This document shows positions 21,942-33,664 of a stretch of DNA of 64,000 nt, one piece after another. The notes below the pieces were generated by a model. The model was not told where the DNA came from, did not search any database, and was given only the letters and a program-made list of their open reading frames with translations. Position 1 is the first letter of the stretch; each line of letters begins with the position of its first letter. Both the position numbers and the translations under genes were made by a program. The stretch is from positions 23,924-87,923 of the forward strand of contig CAJNOJ010000377.1 of assembly GCA_905250025.1 (NCBI GenBank), in the 5' to 3' direction. The DNA comes from Adineta ricciae. Taxonomy: Eukaryota; Rotifera; Eurotatoria; Adinetida; Adinetidae.

Positions 21942-23330
21942 CTTGTGATGTTTTCCAACGTATATTCGTCGTTACCTTATAGTTGAAGATAAAGACTTCA
22001 ACACTTCTAATCGTTCTTATCACTAATGTATTATTTGTAGACATACTTTGTCATGCTCGCATTGACTATTTCAAAGTTCACTTTTACTCTCGAAGAATTT
22101 GCCATACAAGAATGGGAATGTATCTACAACGGATTCTGATTAAGTTATAACAAAACCCAAATGCACACATATATAATACTAATGGAATATTTCCCGGAAA
22201 TAACAATTGTTACCCATAAAAAGGTGAATACTTTGTTGTTGTGTTAAGCAACCGTTACAATCTAACATGTGATCTTGCGTTACACATCTATTTTTGACAA
22301 GTGGACAACAACACCGTTTTTCCTCACTCTCATAACGTCACTCACTGAGATTTGTTTCGGTTGATTCCTATCAAGAACCTGTGTCGAGTCCAACTTATGC
22401 AAAAAATGTTGGCATACATATACAACGTACTTTTAAGTTGCATTTGTCTGCTAACAAAGCAAATGTGCATATGGTTCACACAAGTTTAATCGCACCACTT
22501 TTTTTCTGATTGGTAGTTCAGATAGACTTTATCAACAACGTTAAGCGAATACATGTGATCTAGAAGAGATGACTCTAACTTTATGATCGGCTTTTGAAAT
22601 TCGTTCGTATGGGTAAAATGATACTCTACTGCAATATCCACGATAAATATTATGAAAATTGAGATTCGAAGCGAAAACGACTGTGATAATGTTTTTCACC
22701 GGTGCCTTCTCAACGTATGCAGCGAAACTTCACGAAGTCGATTCAGATGGTAGATCAATGTGCCGACATTTGTGTTCCGCGAAAATCGTCGATTTCATGT
22801 CTGAAATACCTCAAAAGCTTGGGAAAAAGCACCTTTCCTAAGAGCACAAGACAAATATTACCGTCCCGAAAGTCTTTTATATGTCTGGGAAAGAATGAAA
22901 AGGAAAACAACGGTGTGGTTGCTTTACTTAACACCCACATTTATTCTTGATCATCATGCCATGTAAAAACCTTAATAAATCTATGTTCAAAGGTTCAACA
23001 GTACCGCGAAATCAATATCTGTATACTTTTATTTTGGTACATTCAAGGCATACTAATTCAATATTCCCGAATGTCCTATATGAACGTATGCTATAAGTAT
23101 TCAGCATAAAAGAAAGATAAATCAAAATTGTACAGGAGTTGATTTTGAATTATTTAAAATAAAAAATAGTGAACAGTTGACATTTTGAAAATTTGTTCCA
23201 ATGTCGTTCTCTTTCTTCACATGATTAAATCAAATGTTTATAAATGATTTATAAATGAAGTGCACGCAATATCATTCGTTTTACGGAATAAAGATAGAAA
23301 TAGACAATGATGGTCACAATTCATCAGAGC
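21942..23330. other. Long intergenic stretch with an unrecognised ORF trace
   Basis: Near 22810-22965 a plus frame reads WEKAPFLRAQDKYYRPESLL and on to HHAM and a stop. It is nearly unchanged in block B, where it belongs to a 70-codon ORF. Just upstream another frame (from 22659, MRFEAKTTVIMFFTGAF) is also similar, but a 7-bp indel shifts the two relative to each other. It could be two exons or a decayed gene. Family not recognised. Confidence 0.3.
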
Positions 23331-24798
23331 TCATATGTAAAGAACGAATCCGCCTCGTTTCGCTGCTGTTCGGATTCGGTCCTGACCTGCGGGCGTCAAA
23401 CTGCAATGACATAAATGCAATTGATGAAACGCGATATTGGTGGATATAGCAGAGCATATCACATCTACACTGTCGTCAGTTATCAGGCTGTTGCCGGACA
23501 AGGTTAGCATTGTTAAACCACACTGACCCGATCTAATTTTTTCGAGTAATACTCGAACTCCCCGATCGGTAATCTCATTGTTGTTTAGAAATAAGTAGAT
23601 TATGCAATGATTGATTCCGATCGCTTCAGCGAGGTATTCACAACCGGCATCCGACATTCCAACAGAATTCAGATAAAGAGTACGAAAATAGATGTTCACA
23701 TCCGATAATCCTTTGGCAACTGACTGAACACCTGCATCCAGTATGCGATTTCCATCGAGAATCAGCGACTTAAAAGTGGGATTTGCAGGAAATGCTTCCG
23801 ATAAGATAGATGCACCGACAGAAGTTATTAGATTGTCACGAAGCGATAGAATCATACATCTCTTTTCGATTAGACCTAATTTGACGACAATCTCCATATC
23901 TTGATCATTTAGATTCATCGAGTCTAAAGTCAATTTACCACGAGTTGGGGACGCTTGAATTATTTTTTCTAGCTCCGGATTACGATATTCATCTGCTACT
24001 AGAATGGTGTCTGCCATTATAAATTCATCAGGCAAACCTACCTCACGCAACTGAACTATCTGAATTCCGTCTTCACCCTTCGACGACCCAATCACTTTCA
24101 CCGTTACGCCAGGAAGAAGAACTATCTCATCGTCATTCTGAACATGCGAGTGTTCTCGAATCGACTTTCCATACTTCGTCTCGATCGAAAACACCGTCTG
24201 CACTTCTTCTCTTCCCAAATACATCGGAGACTGAAGAGCATCGAACGAAGATGTCATCGAAGTTAACGACCACCATGTCACTTCATCTCCTTCGCGAAAC
24301 TCTTCAACAACGTCCTTCGCCACACCGTGCCACAGTGTATTACATTCAGCATACCTACAACTCATTCACTCGAACCTGACTTTCTTAGAACTAAGCATTC
24401 ACTTACGGTAGTTTGAAGAGTGCTGTGTAGAATAGTTTGAGATAGTTGAGCCAAGGTTGCAGTTGATTGGGATCGAGAGAAGAAAGAGCTTGATTGAGAA
24501 GAACGTGAAGACTGTGGTGTGGCTCGTTCCATTCCATTGTGTACAAATAGATGGATGCTGATTCATCTTGTGTGAGGCCTTGTTTGGGCTGTTGGCAATT
24601 GAGATTGGCGATCGTCATGTAGAGTTGTAGTTCGGTGCCGAGAATATCGTGGAGTGGTTGACAAGCTTGTTCAAGAGGTAGGAGTGGATGCTGTTGGTAG
24701 TCATAGATAGGATGGAGAGCTTGATGGGATGGTAGAGGAGGAGGAGGAGGAGGAAGATCGGTCAAAAGTCGTGGATTGATTTCGAAGGAAAAGGACAT
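23331..24798 (-). CDS. ART-LRR protein, first paralog
   Basis: Two exons on the minus strand (24798-24407 and 24354-23331), 471 residues. A polyproline run (residues 16-21) precedes the ADP-ribosyltransferase domain (~35-225). The exon join makes KLPYAECNTLWHGV. Where R-S-E enzymes have an arginine (YRG or WRG) this protein has H140 in LWHGV. The central motif is TSMTSS (162-167). The acidic turn is DDEIVLLPG (205-213), with D replacing the first Glu of ExE. Residues ~255-471 are about six RNase-inhibitor-type leucine-rich repeats, a protein-binding arm. Intracellular. The His could make it inactive, or PARP-like in triad. Upstream lies 1.4 kb of spacer. Confidence 0.83.
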
Positions 24799-26216
24799 TG
24801 CGTCTGGTAAGAAATACTTGTTTTTGAATATTTTTATCAGATGCAATAGTCACGAGAGCACAAATGTTGATGAAGAAAAAAAGTTGGTAAAAACCAAGGT
24901 GGAAAAGAATGAGTCATGGCGCATGCAATGATTAGAAAAGGGAAAAAAGTGTACCTATAGGTGAATGAATGTCGCTTATTCACGGTAATGAATAATAGGC
25001 TGTTTTTATGGTTTTGTTCCAGTATAGTGACGCTAATACCAAAGGTGGAGAACTTTCCAAAATCTTAAACTGTGTTTTCGTCGCCGTTCACAAACTAATT
25101 TAAGTAAACGAATGTATGCATGTATGTGTAAAGAAACTGAAATAAAACATCTACATGATGAATAGAAGATTGTAGATAAATTTCAACGCAGAGCGCGTAC
25201 GTGATATGTTCAGAAGGAAAAGAGATGTGCCATTTCAAGATCACCCGCATGACAGTTTTCCAAAATTTTCCCCCCGTGCGAGCACCTATATGAAAAATTA
25301 TGTACCATTGGTGAATACGTTTGCTGCGATATAACAGGGAAAAAGATGAAAAAAACTAAATTTTAATTCGGTGTTCATTCTTAGTTGAAAATTAGCGCGA
25401 TGTAAGTTCACAGGATAGGCCCGCTTCTTCATCATGTGTTTCTCATTATCAGTGTTTGCACAATTGAAATGAGCAGGATACAAAGGATATTTTAGATTAT
25501 TTGAATGAAATGAATGCATTGATCATTGTATAAATATGAATTGGACCAAGAGATATATGGCTATATTTAATAACAAGAGCACACTATGGAACACAGGCCA
25601 TTCTGAATTCGACGACAGTAATTCAGAAGGTGGAAATAGTTCCCAGGATGCTCGAAAACTAATAGTCAGTATCACAGTTACGCAAGAATTATTAGCATCT
25701 CATGAAATCCTGTGGATAAGCTCATTCTAAGTTAAAATTCAAGAAGTTCGTCCACTACGAAAACATTTGCACCCGCAGCTATGATCACGTTGAAATAGTA
25801 TGATAATGCATACTCTAACAACGCATCAAAATAAAATAAAATATTTGCATATTAAATTTTCAGTTTTACTCTTCACCCTCACCTCTGATACTCATATGTA
25901 TATTGACGTCACCACCCACTTACTCAACAATACGAGCGCATACGAAAATAGCGATATCACGAAAAGCACTCAGGCGGTTTACTGAATAGACTGTTGACTG
26001 TTACACTACGAATTTGTATGATTTTTTTGTTTACTCAGGGATTCATGACTAGACAACGTGTTTCTAGACATCGAACACTTCCGTGGCTTTAGCATATAAA
26101 TATCTCCAGTATGCATAGATACTCTCATCATACCAACCAAAGCAATTTATCCATACGAAAAAGGTAATCTATTCGTTTTTTCGCTATATTCTTTGTTGAT
26201 ATTCCGTTCTGCGTAG
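24799..26216. other. Intergenic, weak short ORFs only
   Basis: Two short plus-strand frames (25536-25730, 64 codons; 25800-25985, 61 codons) are open in both blocks with equal length. The first differs at about 12 residues, too many to argue for constraint. No family is recognised. A small exon cannot be excluded. Confidence 0.3.
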
Positions 26217-26459
26217 ATGAAACAATTCTTGAAAGTCTTTCTCGTTTGTATATTGTTGACAAGCCAAGTATTAGGCGACTGCAGATCTGCATGTACAGCA
26301 GCTGGCTACAAGGAATCAGTCGTATTGGGTACTGGTCCGTTTTGTAATGGTCGATGTGCTGATTGCGAAGCAGGTGGTGTGTGCTTATCGAATAAATGGT
26401 CGGAAGGACGAGGATGCTGGACAGGTAGTAAAGCCTGCTGTTGCTGGGGAAAAATCTAA
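26217..26459 (+). CDS. Small secreted ten-cysteine peptide
   Basis: Single exon, 80 residues: a signal peptide (MKQFLKVFLVCILLTSQVLG) and a mature part of about 60 residues with ten cysteines, so up to five disulfides. The pattern includes CRSAC, GPFCNGRCADC and a terminal CWTGSKACCCW. The PFCNGRCxDC...CWTGSKxxCC arrangement resembles small disulfide domains in secreted proteins of nematodes and flatworms. Function could be antimicrobial, signalling or matrix; not decidable from sequence. It sits between two ART-LRR genes on the opposite strand. Only four residues differ in block B and no cysteine is lost. Confidence 0.75.
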   Translation: MKQFLKVFLVCILLTSQVLGDCRSACTAAGYKESVVLGTGPFCNGRCADCEAGGVCLSNKWSEGRGCWTGSKACCCWGKI

Positions 26460-26696
26460 ATGATAGATGCTTGGAAATGAAAACATTTGTTTTTATTTTT
26501 CTTTTTTGCATCTTTTTACAACAAGAACAGAAGTGTATTCGAATTATTTAAGATCCTTCGAAATAAATCATTATAAACTGCTAAGTGGCTTATGTTTAAT
26601 CTGTTGAAGTATGATGCATATAATGTTAACAGAGCATAGACCGGCGTCATTCTTGTTCCAAATAAAAAAAAGTACGCATATCATTTGAGTTTTGAA

Positions 26697-28155
26697 TTAC
26701 ACATAAATGGTAAAACCACGACGTTGTTGAGCTGCAAGCTGAAGTTTCTCTTTGCCCGCACTGGAAAAGCTACAGTTACGCACATGCATTTGCTGGAAAT
26801 AATGGCGTGCGAACATCGAAGAGCAGATGATGTCAACACTTGCATCAGTTATTCGTTTGTTGCCAGACAAAGTCAGAAGTGAGGTATTGCAGTCAGGAGA
26901 CATTATTGTTTCAAGCAATATGCGAACTCCTCGATCGCTAATATCATTGTCGTTTAAAGTTAGATACATGTTATAGGGATTTCTTTGTAGCATTTCGGCC
27001 AGGTATTCGCAACCAGCGTCGGACATTCCTACCGAATTCAAGTGAAGCATTTTCATAGCACCTCTATCAGTTCCCAATCCTTTAGCAAGCGACTGAACGC
27101 CTGCATCCAGTATGCGATTTTCATCTAATTTTAAACAGAAAAAATAACGTCCAGGAAGTGCCTGAGCCAAGATAGATGCACCCACAGATGTTATCCTATT
27201 GTTGCGAAGATCGATTGCCCCACAATTCTTTTCAACTAGAGCTAATTTGACGACAATCTCCATATCTTGATCATTTAGATTCATCGATTCTAAAAGTAAA
27301 TGTTCGTGCTCTCCTAACGATCGAATGATTCTTTCAAGGTTTGGATTATGGTATTCTTCTATTGGTGAACAAGAGTTCACTAAGTTACCTCCATCTAGGT
27401 CAACCTCACGCAACTGAACTATCTGAATTCCGTCTTCACCCTTCGACGACCCAATCACTTTCACCGTTACGCCAGAAAGAAGAACTATCTCATCGTCATT
27501 CTGAACATGCGAGTGCTCTCGAATCGACTTTCCATACTTCGTCTCGATCGAAAACACCGTCTGCACTTCTTCTCTTCCTAAATACATCGGAGACTGAAGA
27601 GCATCAAACGAAGATGTCATCGAAGTCAACGACCACCATGTCACTTCATCTCCTTCGCGAAACTCTTCAGCAACGTCCTTCGCCACACCATGCCACAGTG
27701 TATCACACTCAGCATACCTACAACTCATTCACTCCAACCTGACTTTCTCAGAACTAAGCATTCACTTACGGTAGTTTGAAGAGTGCTGTGTAGAATAGTT
27801 TGAGATAGTTGAGCCAAGGTTGCAGTTGATTGGGATCGAGAGAAGAAAGAGCTTGATTGAGAAGAACGTGAAGACTGTGGTGTGGCTCATTCCATTCCAT
27901 TGTGTACAAATAGATGGATGCTGATTCATCTTGTGTGAGGCCTTGTTTGGGCTGTTGGCAGTTGAGTTTGGCGATCGTCATGTAGAGTTGTAGTTCGTTG
28001 CCGAGAATATCGTGGAGGGGTTGACAAGCTTGTTCAAGAGGTAGGAGTGGATGCTGTTGGTAGTCATAGACTGAGCGGAGAGCTTGATGGGATGGTAGAG
28101 GAGGAGGAGGAAGATCGGTCAAAAGTCGTGGATTGATTTCGAAGGAAAAGGACAT
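26697..28155 (-). CDS. ART-LRR protein, second paralog
   Basis: Two exons (28155-27770 and 27717-26697), 468 residues, same architecture as the gene at 23331. The ART half and the intron are almost identical to that paralog, including LWHGV with His in place of Arg and DDEIVLL. The LRR half is clearly different (for example EMLQRNPYNMYLTLNDNDIS against EAIGINHCIIYLFLNNNEIT). This suggests one shared catalytic-type domain with a different recognition surface. The break in similarity falls near the LREV residues, around 27405. Start set at MSFSFEINPR, common to the paralogs. Activity is uncertain for the same reason as its neighbour. Confidence 0.82.
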
Positions 28156-29442
28156 TGCTCGCATATACGCACTTTGTTTTCTTTCTTTCCAACGTTATTC
28201 AAATCTGAGTATGGTGTTTTTAGTGCGTGCCGTAGACAGTGCAAATAGAGAAGAGAAAAACAAAGAACGAAAAAATTTGACGCTTATGCATGGGCTGTTA
28301 TAGAGAGGGATGACTAATAACTATCAATGTATTTCAATGTTTTTTATTTCATATTTTGGAAATTGTTAGGTTTGTGTATCTACCTTTCACTAAATATCGA
28401 TCTAAGACATTTTTCTACGGTGCAAAAGTTCCTCTTGGTATCCAGTTAAAGTAGAAAGAGAGAAAAGAATGGCATGCGAGAAAGATTCCTATCTTTCATA
28501 CTGTGATTCATCGTACGTTATATAAAGGACAGTATTTGTATTTGTTTAGCTTTTCTCCGTCTATAAAATGACAAATACGGCCAATGAAGAATTTCAATAT
28601 ATTGAATATGGCGTACTCAGCGCTTCAGTTGTAGATAATTTCTGTTAGTAAGACTTTGACCTAACTCTAATGATGAACGATTAGAAATACACGAAGCTAA
28701 AGTATTTCGTGAGAAGTCTATTAGTCAATGGTATAAAAAAGTCAAATATTGATAGAGTACTTCTTTCAATTTGGTCTGCAGCAATACTGATGCATATTTT
28801 TTATCACTATGTTTTCGATCACAATATACAACATGCGAAGTGACTTTGAAACTTGTGACTAGAATATTTTCAGACAGCGTCGCTTGACTTAAACGTCCCA
28901 CTGAAAGTGAAATCTGGAAGAAACGTTCTACTATTGAATAATTTAGAAGTGTCAGCGCTCTTTGTTGCCAATCGCTGCCTTGAAGTGTTGAAGAAAGTGA
29001 AAATTCCTCGTACAACCTTTGTTTGAAGAGTTCTATAACTGTATATACACGAATATTTTTCTTGTTAAGAAAAACAATTGCCTTGTCATGCACATTACAT
29101 ATGGTTATTCAACAAGAGAGACGACTTATGTAAAAAAAAAACGAAATAAACGTTATCTGTACTGTCTTCGTGTGATTTTTTTGCAACTGTAGAACGCCAA
29201 TGGCCACTAACATATTTATGAAGCCGATCTCGAAAAATGAATAAATCACAAACAGTAACGTTTTAAGGTACAAAGCACCCATATTCTCAACGCGCATATT
29301 CCTTTCAGAAGATGTCGATCGTGTACATTCCTCACTTGTTACGCATTCTCTTGATTTGTTCGTTCGCTCTTCTAATACTGTTGCACTTCGCAATAATTAC
29401 CAAGTTTGTCAAATAGGTACATTCACATATTTATAATTGCAA
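28156..29442. other. Start of the single-copy middle; no confident gene
   Basis: A minus-strand 122-codon frame (29093-28725) is the longest; no family is recognised and there is no second copy to test it. A plus frame from 28568 (MTNTANEEFQYIEYGVLSAS) is short, and no splice to a following exon gave an open product. Either may be real, but I cannot support them. Confidence 0.3.
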
Positions 29443-29648
29443 ATGTGCCACCAAACAACATGCTCGAAATGCAACAAGCCAACCTGGGCAGGTTGTACAC
29501 ATCAATTCGCGTGGTACAAGCAACTGTATAATCTCATTTCTATTTAGGTTGTGGTCAACATATAGAACAAGCATTGAAAAATGTTCCGATTGAGCAGCGT
29601 TGCCAATGTCCAAGATCAATTACTCAAGGGCAATGTGCAATTTTATAG
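29443..29648 (+). CDS. 49-residue conserved cysteine-rich (zinc-type) protein
   Basis: Two tiny exons (29443-29491 and 29548-29648) with a 56-bp GT-AG intron join in phase to 49 residues. The product begins MCHQTTCSKCNKPTWAGCGQ and continues with HIEQALKNVPIEQRCQC. Small proteins with this CxxC...TWAGCGxH...VP...RCxC pattern occur in fungi, plants and protists; their role is unknown, though the paired cysteines suggest zinc binding. The exact fit of the pattern across the intron is the main evidence. Its downstream neighbour is transcribed towards it. Confidence 0.72.
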
Positions 29649-29711
29649 AGCTTCGACAGTGTGCATTTTATTCTAAGATAAATAAAGCAAACAGAAAAGT
29701 ATCTACAGATA

Positions 29712-30773
29712 TTAATCATCTACGAATGACAGATCGTCGAGTTGTTCCTTCACTAGCCATTGCTTGTCTTTCATACCGACTTTTTTCTTCTCTTGAAAAG
29801 GAACTGGTTTCGTTCCACCTTGTTGAAGATCACCTGTTGCTGCACATCGATGTCCTTCTAAAGCTAACGTTGACCTAGCTCGTTGTTTCCCTGATTTTGT
29901 TTCTGTGTGTCCGTGTCTTGATGATCGTCGTCGTACTGAATCATCATTAGCTATTGTGAATGCACGTTGATGTCTCGTATCACTATCAAAATTAACTTGT
30001 TGTACAGGTACGGATCGCATTTGTGTTCGATTGAATCGAGCTCGCTGGTATTGATTCTCTTCGTGTAGTTGCTCACGTACTGATTTCTCCCATAAAGATT
30101 TCAGTTTGAGATTGACCTCAGTAATATTGACGTTGACTTTCAGCGGCTTCACTCGGATTTGTACTTTAGGATTATGTGCTAATATAAGTGCATTTGTACT
30201 GGTGAGGATTTTCAGCGCAACTTTATGTTCTTTTTGAAATTCTTTCAAGTTAGCACCTTGCTTGCCAATAAAACGACCAATAACAGCTGCTGATTTAGTA
30301 CTGAAATCCATTATGAATGGTTCCGGCTTTTTTGCTAAAAAATAGTATTAGAATAAGAACATATGTTAATTTAAATATCTTTTACCTTTTTGCTTTGGTG
30401 GTTTCGGCTTGATCTCATCAACTTGCAGTGAACTTTTCTTTACCTGATTGTGTTTGCTTTGAACATGTTCGTCTAATAAGTTTTTGCTGGTAAAGGCTTT
30501 CAGCCGTGCGCATCCTGGGATTGGACACATCAAAACACGATGTCTGATGTTGATTGCTTCATCCTCTGCTCCATCTGGACGCTGCACTATATGAAAGTCG
30601 AACAATTCACCAACAAATGTTGAACCTTCTTTGTTAACATATCGTCGTGAGTTCTTTTTCAAACTGTAAAAATGGAATTTCAAACAACGCTTATTACTTT
30701 CATCATCTGTTTGAATAAGACCGTAATTCGTTTCGGGATTGAATTCGGTGATATAACCAGACGAGGAAGTCAT
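29712..30773 (-). CDS. RNA-binding protein: cold-shock-like, C2H2 finger, KH
   Basis: Two exons (30773-30386 and 30334-29712) join in phase to 336 residues. The N-terminus (SSGYITEFNPETNYGLIQTD, then KFHFYSL) looks like a cold-shock/S1-type strand pattern. A C2H2-like finger follows near residues 95-118 (CPIPGC...HVQSKH). The second exon begins a KH domain with the GxxG loop as GKQG (IGRFIGKQGANLKEF), which grips single-stranded RNA. The C-terminal part is basic and polar, likely disordered. The frame is open 30 codons further upstream, but the cold-shock-like start at 30773 is preferred. Role: mRNA control, general. No partner copy in the window. Confidence 0.72.
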
Positions 30774-31009
30774 GCGAATTTCGACAATGACTCCGAAAGA
30801 ATGACAGGAAGTAGTGCAAATAGATCTTTTTATATCTCTTCTGATTTCTTGCACAACAAACAAGTCAGAGTTACATGTGATGCAATGTTGTTTTCTCCAA
30901 CCTCACAAATCGTGAAATTCTGAGTAGTAAATGAGTCATCCATTGTGGGAAAGAGAATCAAACAGAACGAAAGAGAAAAACATTGACATTACAGTCATAT
31001 ATATGGGAA

Positions 31010-32062
31010 TTAGTTCGTATGTTCTATTGTTTTCATAATCCAATTGTAATAGTACGATATATTGATGTAAATATCCGGCCATGTAGAATTCCATCCGCAA
31101 TCGATTGTTTTCGATGCGATACCAACTTGTTCCCAATGATAACTGTCGTTATGAAGCGAGAGAATCTTTCGCATCAATGGACCACCACTGTCGCCGTAAC
31201 AAGCGTTGTGCTTTGGTCTTCCTGCACACATTTGTCCTGGATGAAGGCCGACGATTGGCTGAAAGATTTCCGAACAGTTTGGGTGTGAAGCGGAAATGTA
31301 GGATAATTCCACTTGTTGAAGGTCATTTGCGTAAATATTGGCTCCAGGTTGAGCAGAAATGCGACCCCAACCAATAGCGATTAATTCGTCATTCGTTTGT
31401 AGAAGAGGTGACTTCGACGTTGCCAGACAAATCGGACGAAGATGTGAATCAAAACGAAATGGCTGATCAACAGTGAGAATCGCCAAATCATGCTGAAGTA
31501 AAACATTATAACGCTCGTGAATAAAAACTTGTGTAACTGGATAGCCTAACGAAGGTGAAATACTCATATTCAATTGATGTTGGCCTGGAAAAACGAAGAT
31601 AAACGGAGGCATGAATTGATGAACACAATGTGCTGCTGTTAGTATATGTCGATCAGTTATCAACGTTGCTCCACAGAATGTCAACGGTTGACGATGCAAA
31701 TCATAGATAATCAAAAGCATTTGCCAGGGCCATGAATGTTCACGTACTGTTTCGCCATTAATAATCCGCCCGGATCCTTTAGTACGATTGTCAAATACTG
31801 GTTCAATAGTTGAACATCCACACAAACAAGATTCATCGAATGGATCTGTAGAAACGTTTTTGAGATGTACAGGTGCGGAACCATTCTTCTGTAGTCCAGT
31901 CACAAAAGCTAAGATAATTGCAACACCAAGGACGGTGCCAAGAACAATAAACAATAATAATAATCCGACTATACTACACTTAGTGAACTTTTTACGAGGC
32001 AAATCTTCTACATTGTAACTTGGATTAGGACGCTCGATGTGACGAAACAAATGATGTTGCAT
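31010..32062 (-). CDS. Type II transmembrane serine protease (S1)
   Basis: Single exon, 350 residues from the ATG at 32062 (the frame is open 19 codons more). A cytoplasmic tail is followed by a membrane segment at ~29-54 (IVGLLLLFIVLGTVLGVAII). The activation site is GR-IINGE (cut after R99). The catalytic triad is complete: H145 in TAAHC, D192 in HDLAIL, S292 in GDSGGP. The S1-pocket position six before the serine, Asp in trypsin, is N286 here, so Arg/Lys preference is doubtful. Several N-glycosylation sites are present. A CLCGC stretch in the stem may link to the protease domain. Cell-surface processing enzyme; substrate unknown. Confidence 0.88.
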   Translation of the reverse strand: MQHHLFRHIERPNPSYNVEDLPRKKFTKCSIVGLLLLFIVLGTVLGVAIILAFVTGLQKNGSAPVHLKNVSTDPFDESCLCGCSTIEPVFDNRTKGSGRIINGETVREHSWPWQMLLIIYDLHRQPLTFCGATLITDRHILTAAHCVHQFMPPFIFVFPGQHQLNMSISPSLGYPVTQVFIHERYNVLLQHDLAILTVDQPFRFDSHLRPICLATSKSPLLQTNDELIAIGWGRISAQPGANIYANDLQQVELSYISASHPNCSEIFQPIVGLHPGQMCAGRPKHNACYGDSGGPLMRKILSLHNDSYHWEQVGIASKTIDCGWNSTWPDIYINISYYYNWIMKTIEHTN

Positions 32063-33071
32063 TCTGATCAGTAAAAAATGAAAATGAAAAAAATATTTCT
32101 TATACATATTCGATATCAAAGGACAGGTTGTAATCTGAGATGTTGAACAATGTCATAATCGCAGACAACAACAACAACATATAATCCTTCAGAAAAAAAA
32201 GATATTATTAGTTTAACAAAAGTATTCTTTCGCACACTTGTTCATAAAAAAAGAAATACACATGAATGATTCTGTATCGAATGACGAGAGACAGAAGTAT
32301 TGAAAATCCTTTGGGTCAATAAAGCTAAAAGTCTGCATGTAGTGGAAAGTTTGAAAAACAAATATCGTAACTTCTGCAAAAAGCACAAAATTGACTATAC
32401 ATATATGGAACTGTATAGAAATTCAAATATCTATCTTGGATCGATTTGAGCGTTGACAAGAAACAGGTCATAGTCCCGGTTTTCTGTTTCACCTAAAATC
32501 ATATTTCTACGCATTTTTTCATCATCATCATCACTAAGGTATATCAAGCCATTATTGTGATTTTTTTATGGTAAGCTTTCTTTATTTGTACGGTTTCACT
32601 TCTCGAGATTTTGAAATATTTCTCTCTGAGATGAGAATTAGTCGCTAGAAAAAATATTATTGTTTGCAATTCTAAAACGAAGACTGTTCTCCGTGCTTCA
32701 TTGTTTGCTTAGCAACATGACCATTACAGAAAAATACTTAAAGTTTGTTACAAGTTTTTCTCCACAACAAAATTGAATTTCAGTCATACTGAGTAACTGC
32801 AGGTCAATCCATCTGTTATCTGTTAATACACTCAGTTCAATATTGATACTGATATACAACCGATGGAAGCATAATGGAGTTTTCAGTGCATGTTATATAG
32901 AACACAAGTAAAATAGAATAAAGCAGCACAAAAACAAGTACAAAAGAAAAAAGTGAAAATCAGGAAGAAAAAGAAATAGACGCAATAAGAAAAATAAAAG
33001 AGAATATGTATATATCTGTGTAGTTCACAGATAATTGTTCTGTAACGATTTCAATAATAATGTTATAACTG
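32063..33071. other. Intergenic, no gene seen
   Basis: AT-rich and single-copy in this window. Probably carries the promoter of the protease gene at its left end and the 3' flank of the TSP1 gene at its right. No supported ORF. Confidence 0.45.
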
Positions 33072-33663
33072 TTAACAAGTAGGATAGAAACAAGGCCGAG
33101 TGCTATTGATTGAAGTTGACGGCTCCTCGCACCTATCGCAAGAAACACCAGTTGTGTCAATACAGTTACGCTGCCGTCTATATACGCCATTACCACATGT
33201 GACGCTGCACGGACCACTGACCCATTGTGACCATGCACAAGCTAAACGATAGATTGCTGTCGATAATACATAACAATTTATAAAAAAAGGTAATTTTTTA
33301 CATAATTTCTATTCATCTATGAGTATAGCCTTGACTCAAAGAGAATCTGTTTAGTTAAGATTCGACATGTACATCTAACTCGTGCTCCGTTTTCATCCAG
33401 CTGTGAGAATATTTAAGCTGGGATCGTCAATATTGACGAATATTACTTACGTATGGCCGTAGTTGTCGTAGTAGTGGTGGTAGTTGTTGTTGTAGCTAAA
33501 TAAAAAAATAACCAATAGAGTGTTGAACACCGGCCTTCTAGTCGGTAGAAACGGTGAAATTCTACGTACTTGATGTAGAACTCGTTGTGCTTGTTGAGGT
33601 AGTTGAACTAGTGGAGCTAGTGGAACTGGTAGAACTAGTGGAGCTAGTCGAGCTGGTAGAGCT
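33072..33663 (-). CDS. Mucin-like protein with thrombospondin type 1 repeat, partial
   Basis: Three exons on the minus strand fit in phase: 33663-33570 (broken at the N), 33495-33451 and 33241-33072. The first encodes Ser/Ser/Thr triplet repeats, the second a run of eleven Thr ending TAI, the third a TSP1 domain: WSQWVSGPCSVTCGNGVYRR and then QRNC. The last residues RPCFYPTC and a stop close the TSP1 fold. This is an extracellular, probably O-glycosylated, adhesion or matrix protein. The N-terminus lies beyond the gap at 33664. Frames that appear open on the opposite strand are mirror images of the repeats. Confidence 0.72.
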
Positions 33664-33664
33664 N
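33664..33664. other. Assembly gap (single N)
   Basis: One N separates the Ser/Thr repeat of a minus-strand gene from the middle of an unrelated plus-strand gene. Both are cut here, so the N marks a join of unknown real length. Confidence 0.9.

Larger units (their letters stand above)
1..28170. repeat. Block A of a ~28 kb direct duplication
   Basis: The sequence from the left edge to about 28,170 recurs from about 36,072 to the right edge in the same orientation, with the same genes in the same order. The offset drifts between about 34.8 and 36.3 kb because of indels and the gap at 38124. The ankyrin-ART proteins differ at about 21 of 352 residues and the GT8 proteins at a similar rate. The left boundary lies outside the window. 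The right boundary is not fixed, because block B is cut by the window edge inside its last gene. Confidence 0.95.

Noticed and set aside
32960..33238. Minus-strand 92-codon ORF
   Set aside because: A different frame of the same strand gives a TSP1 domain with fitting splice sites and stop; this ORF is its shadow.
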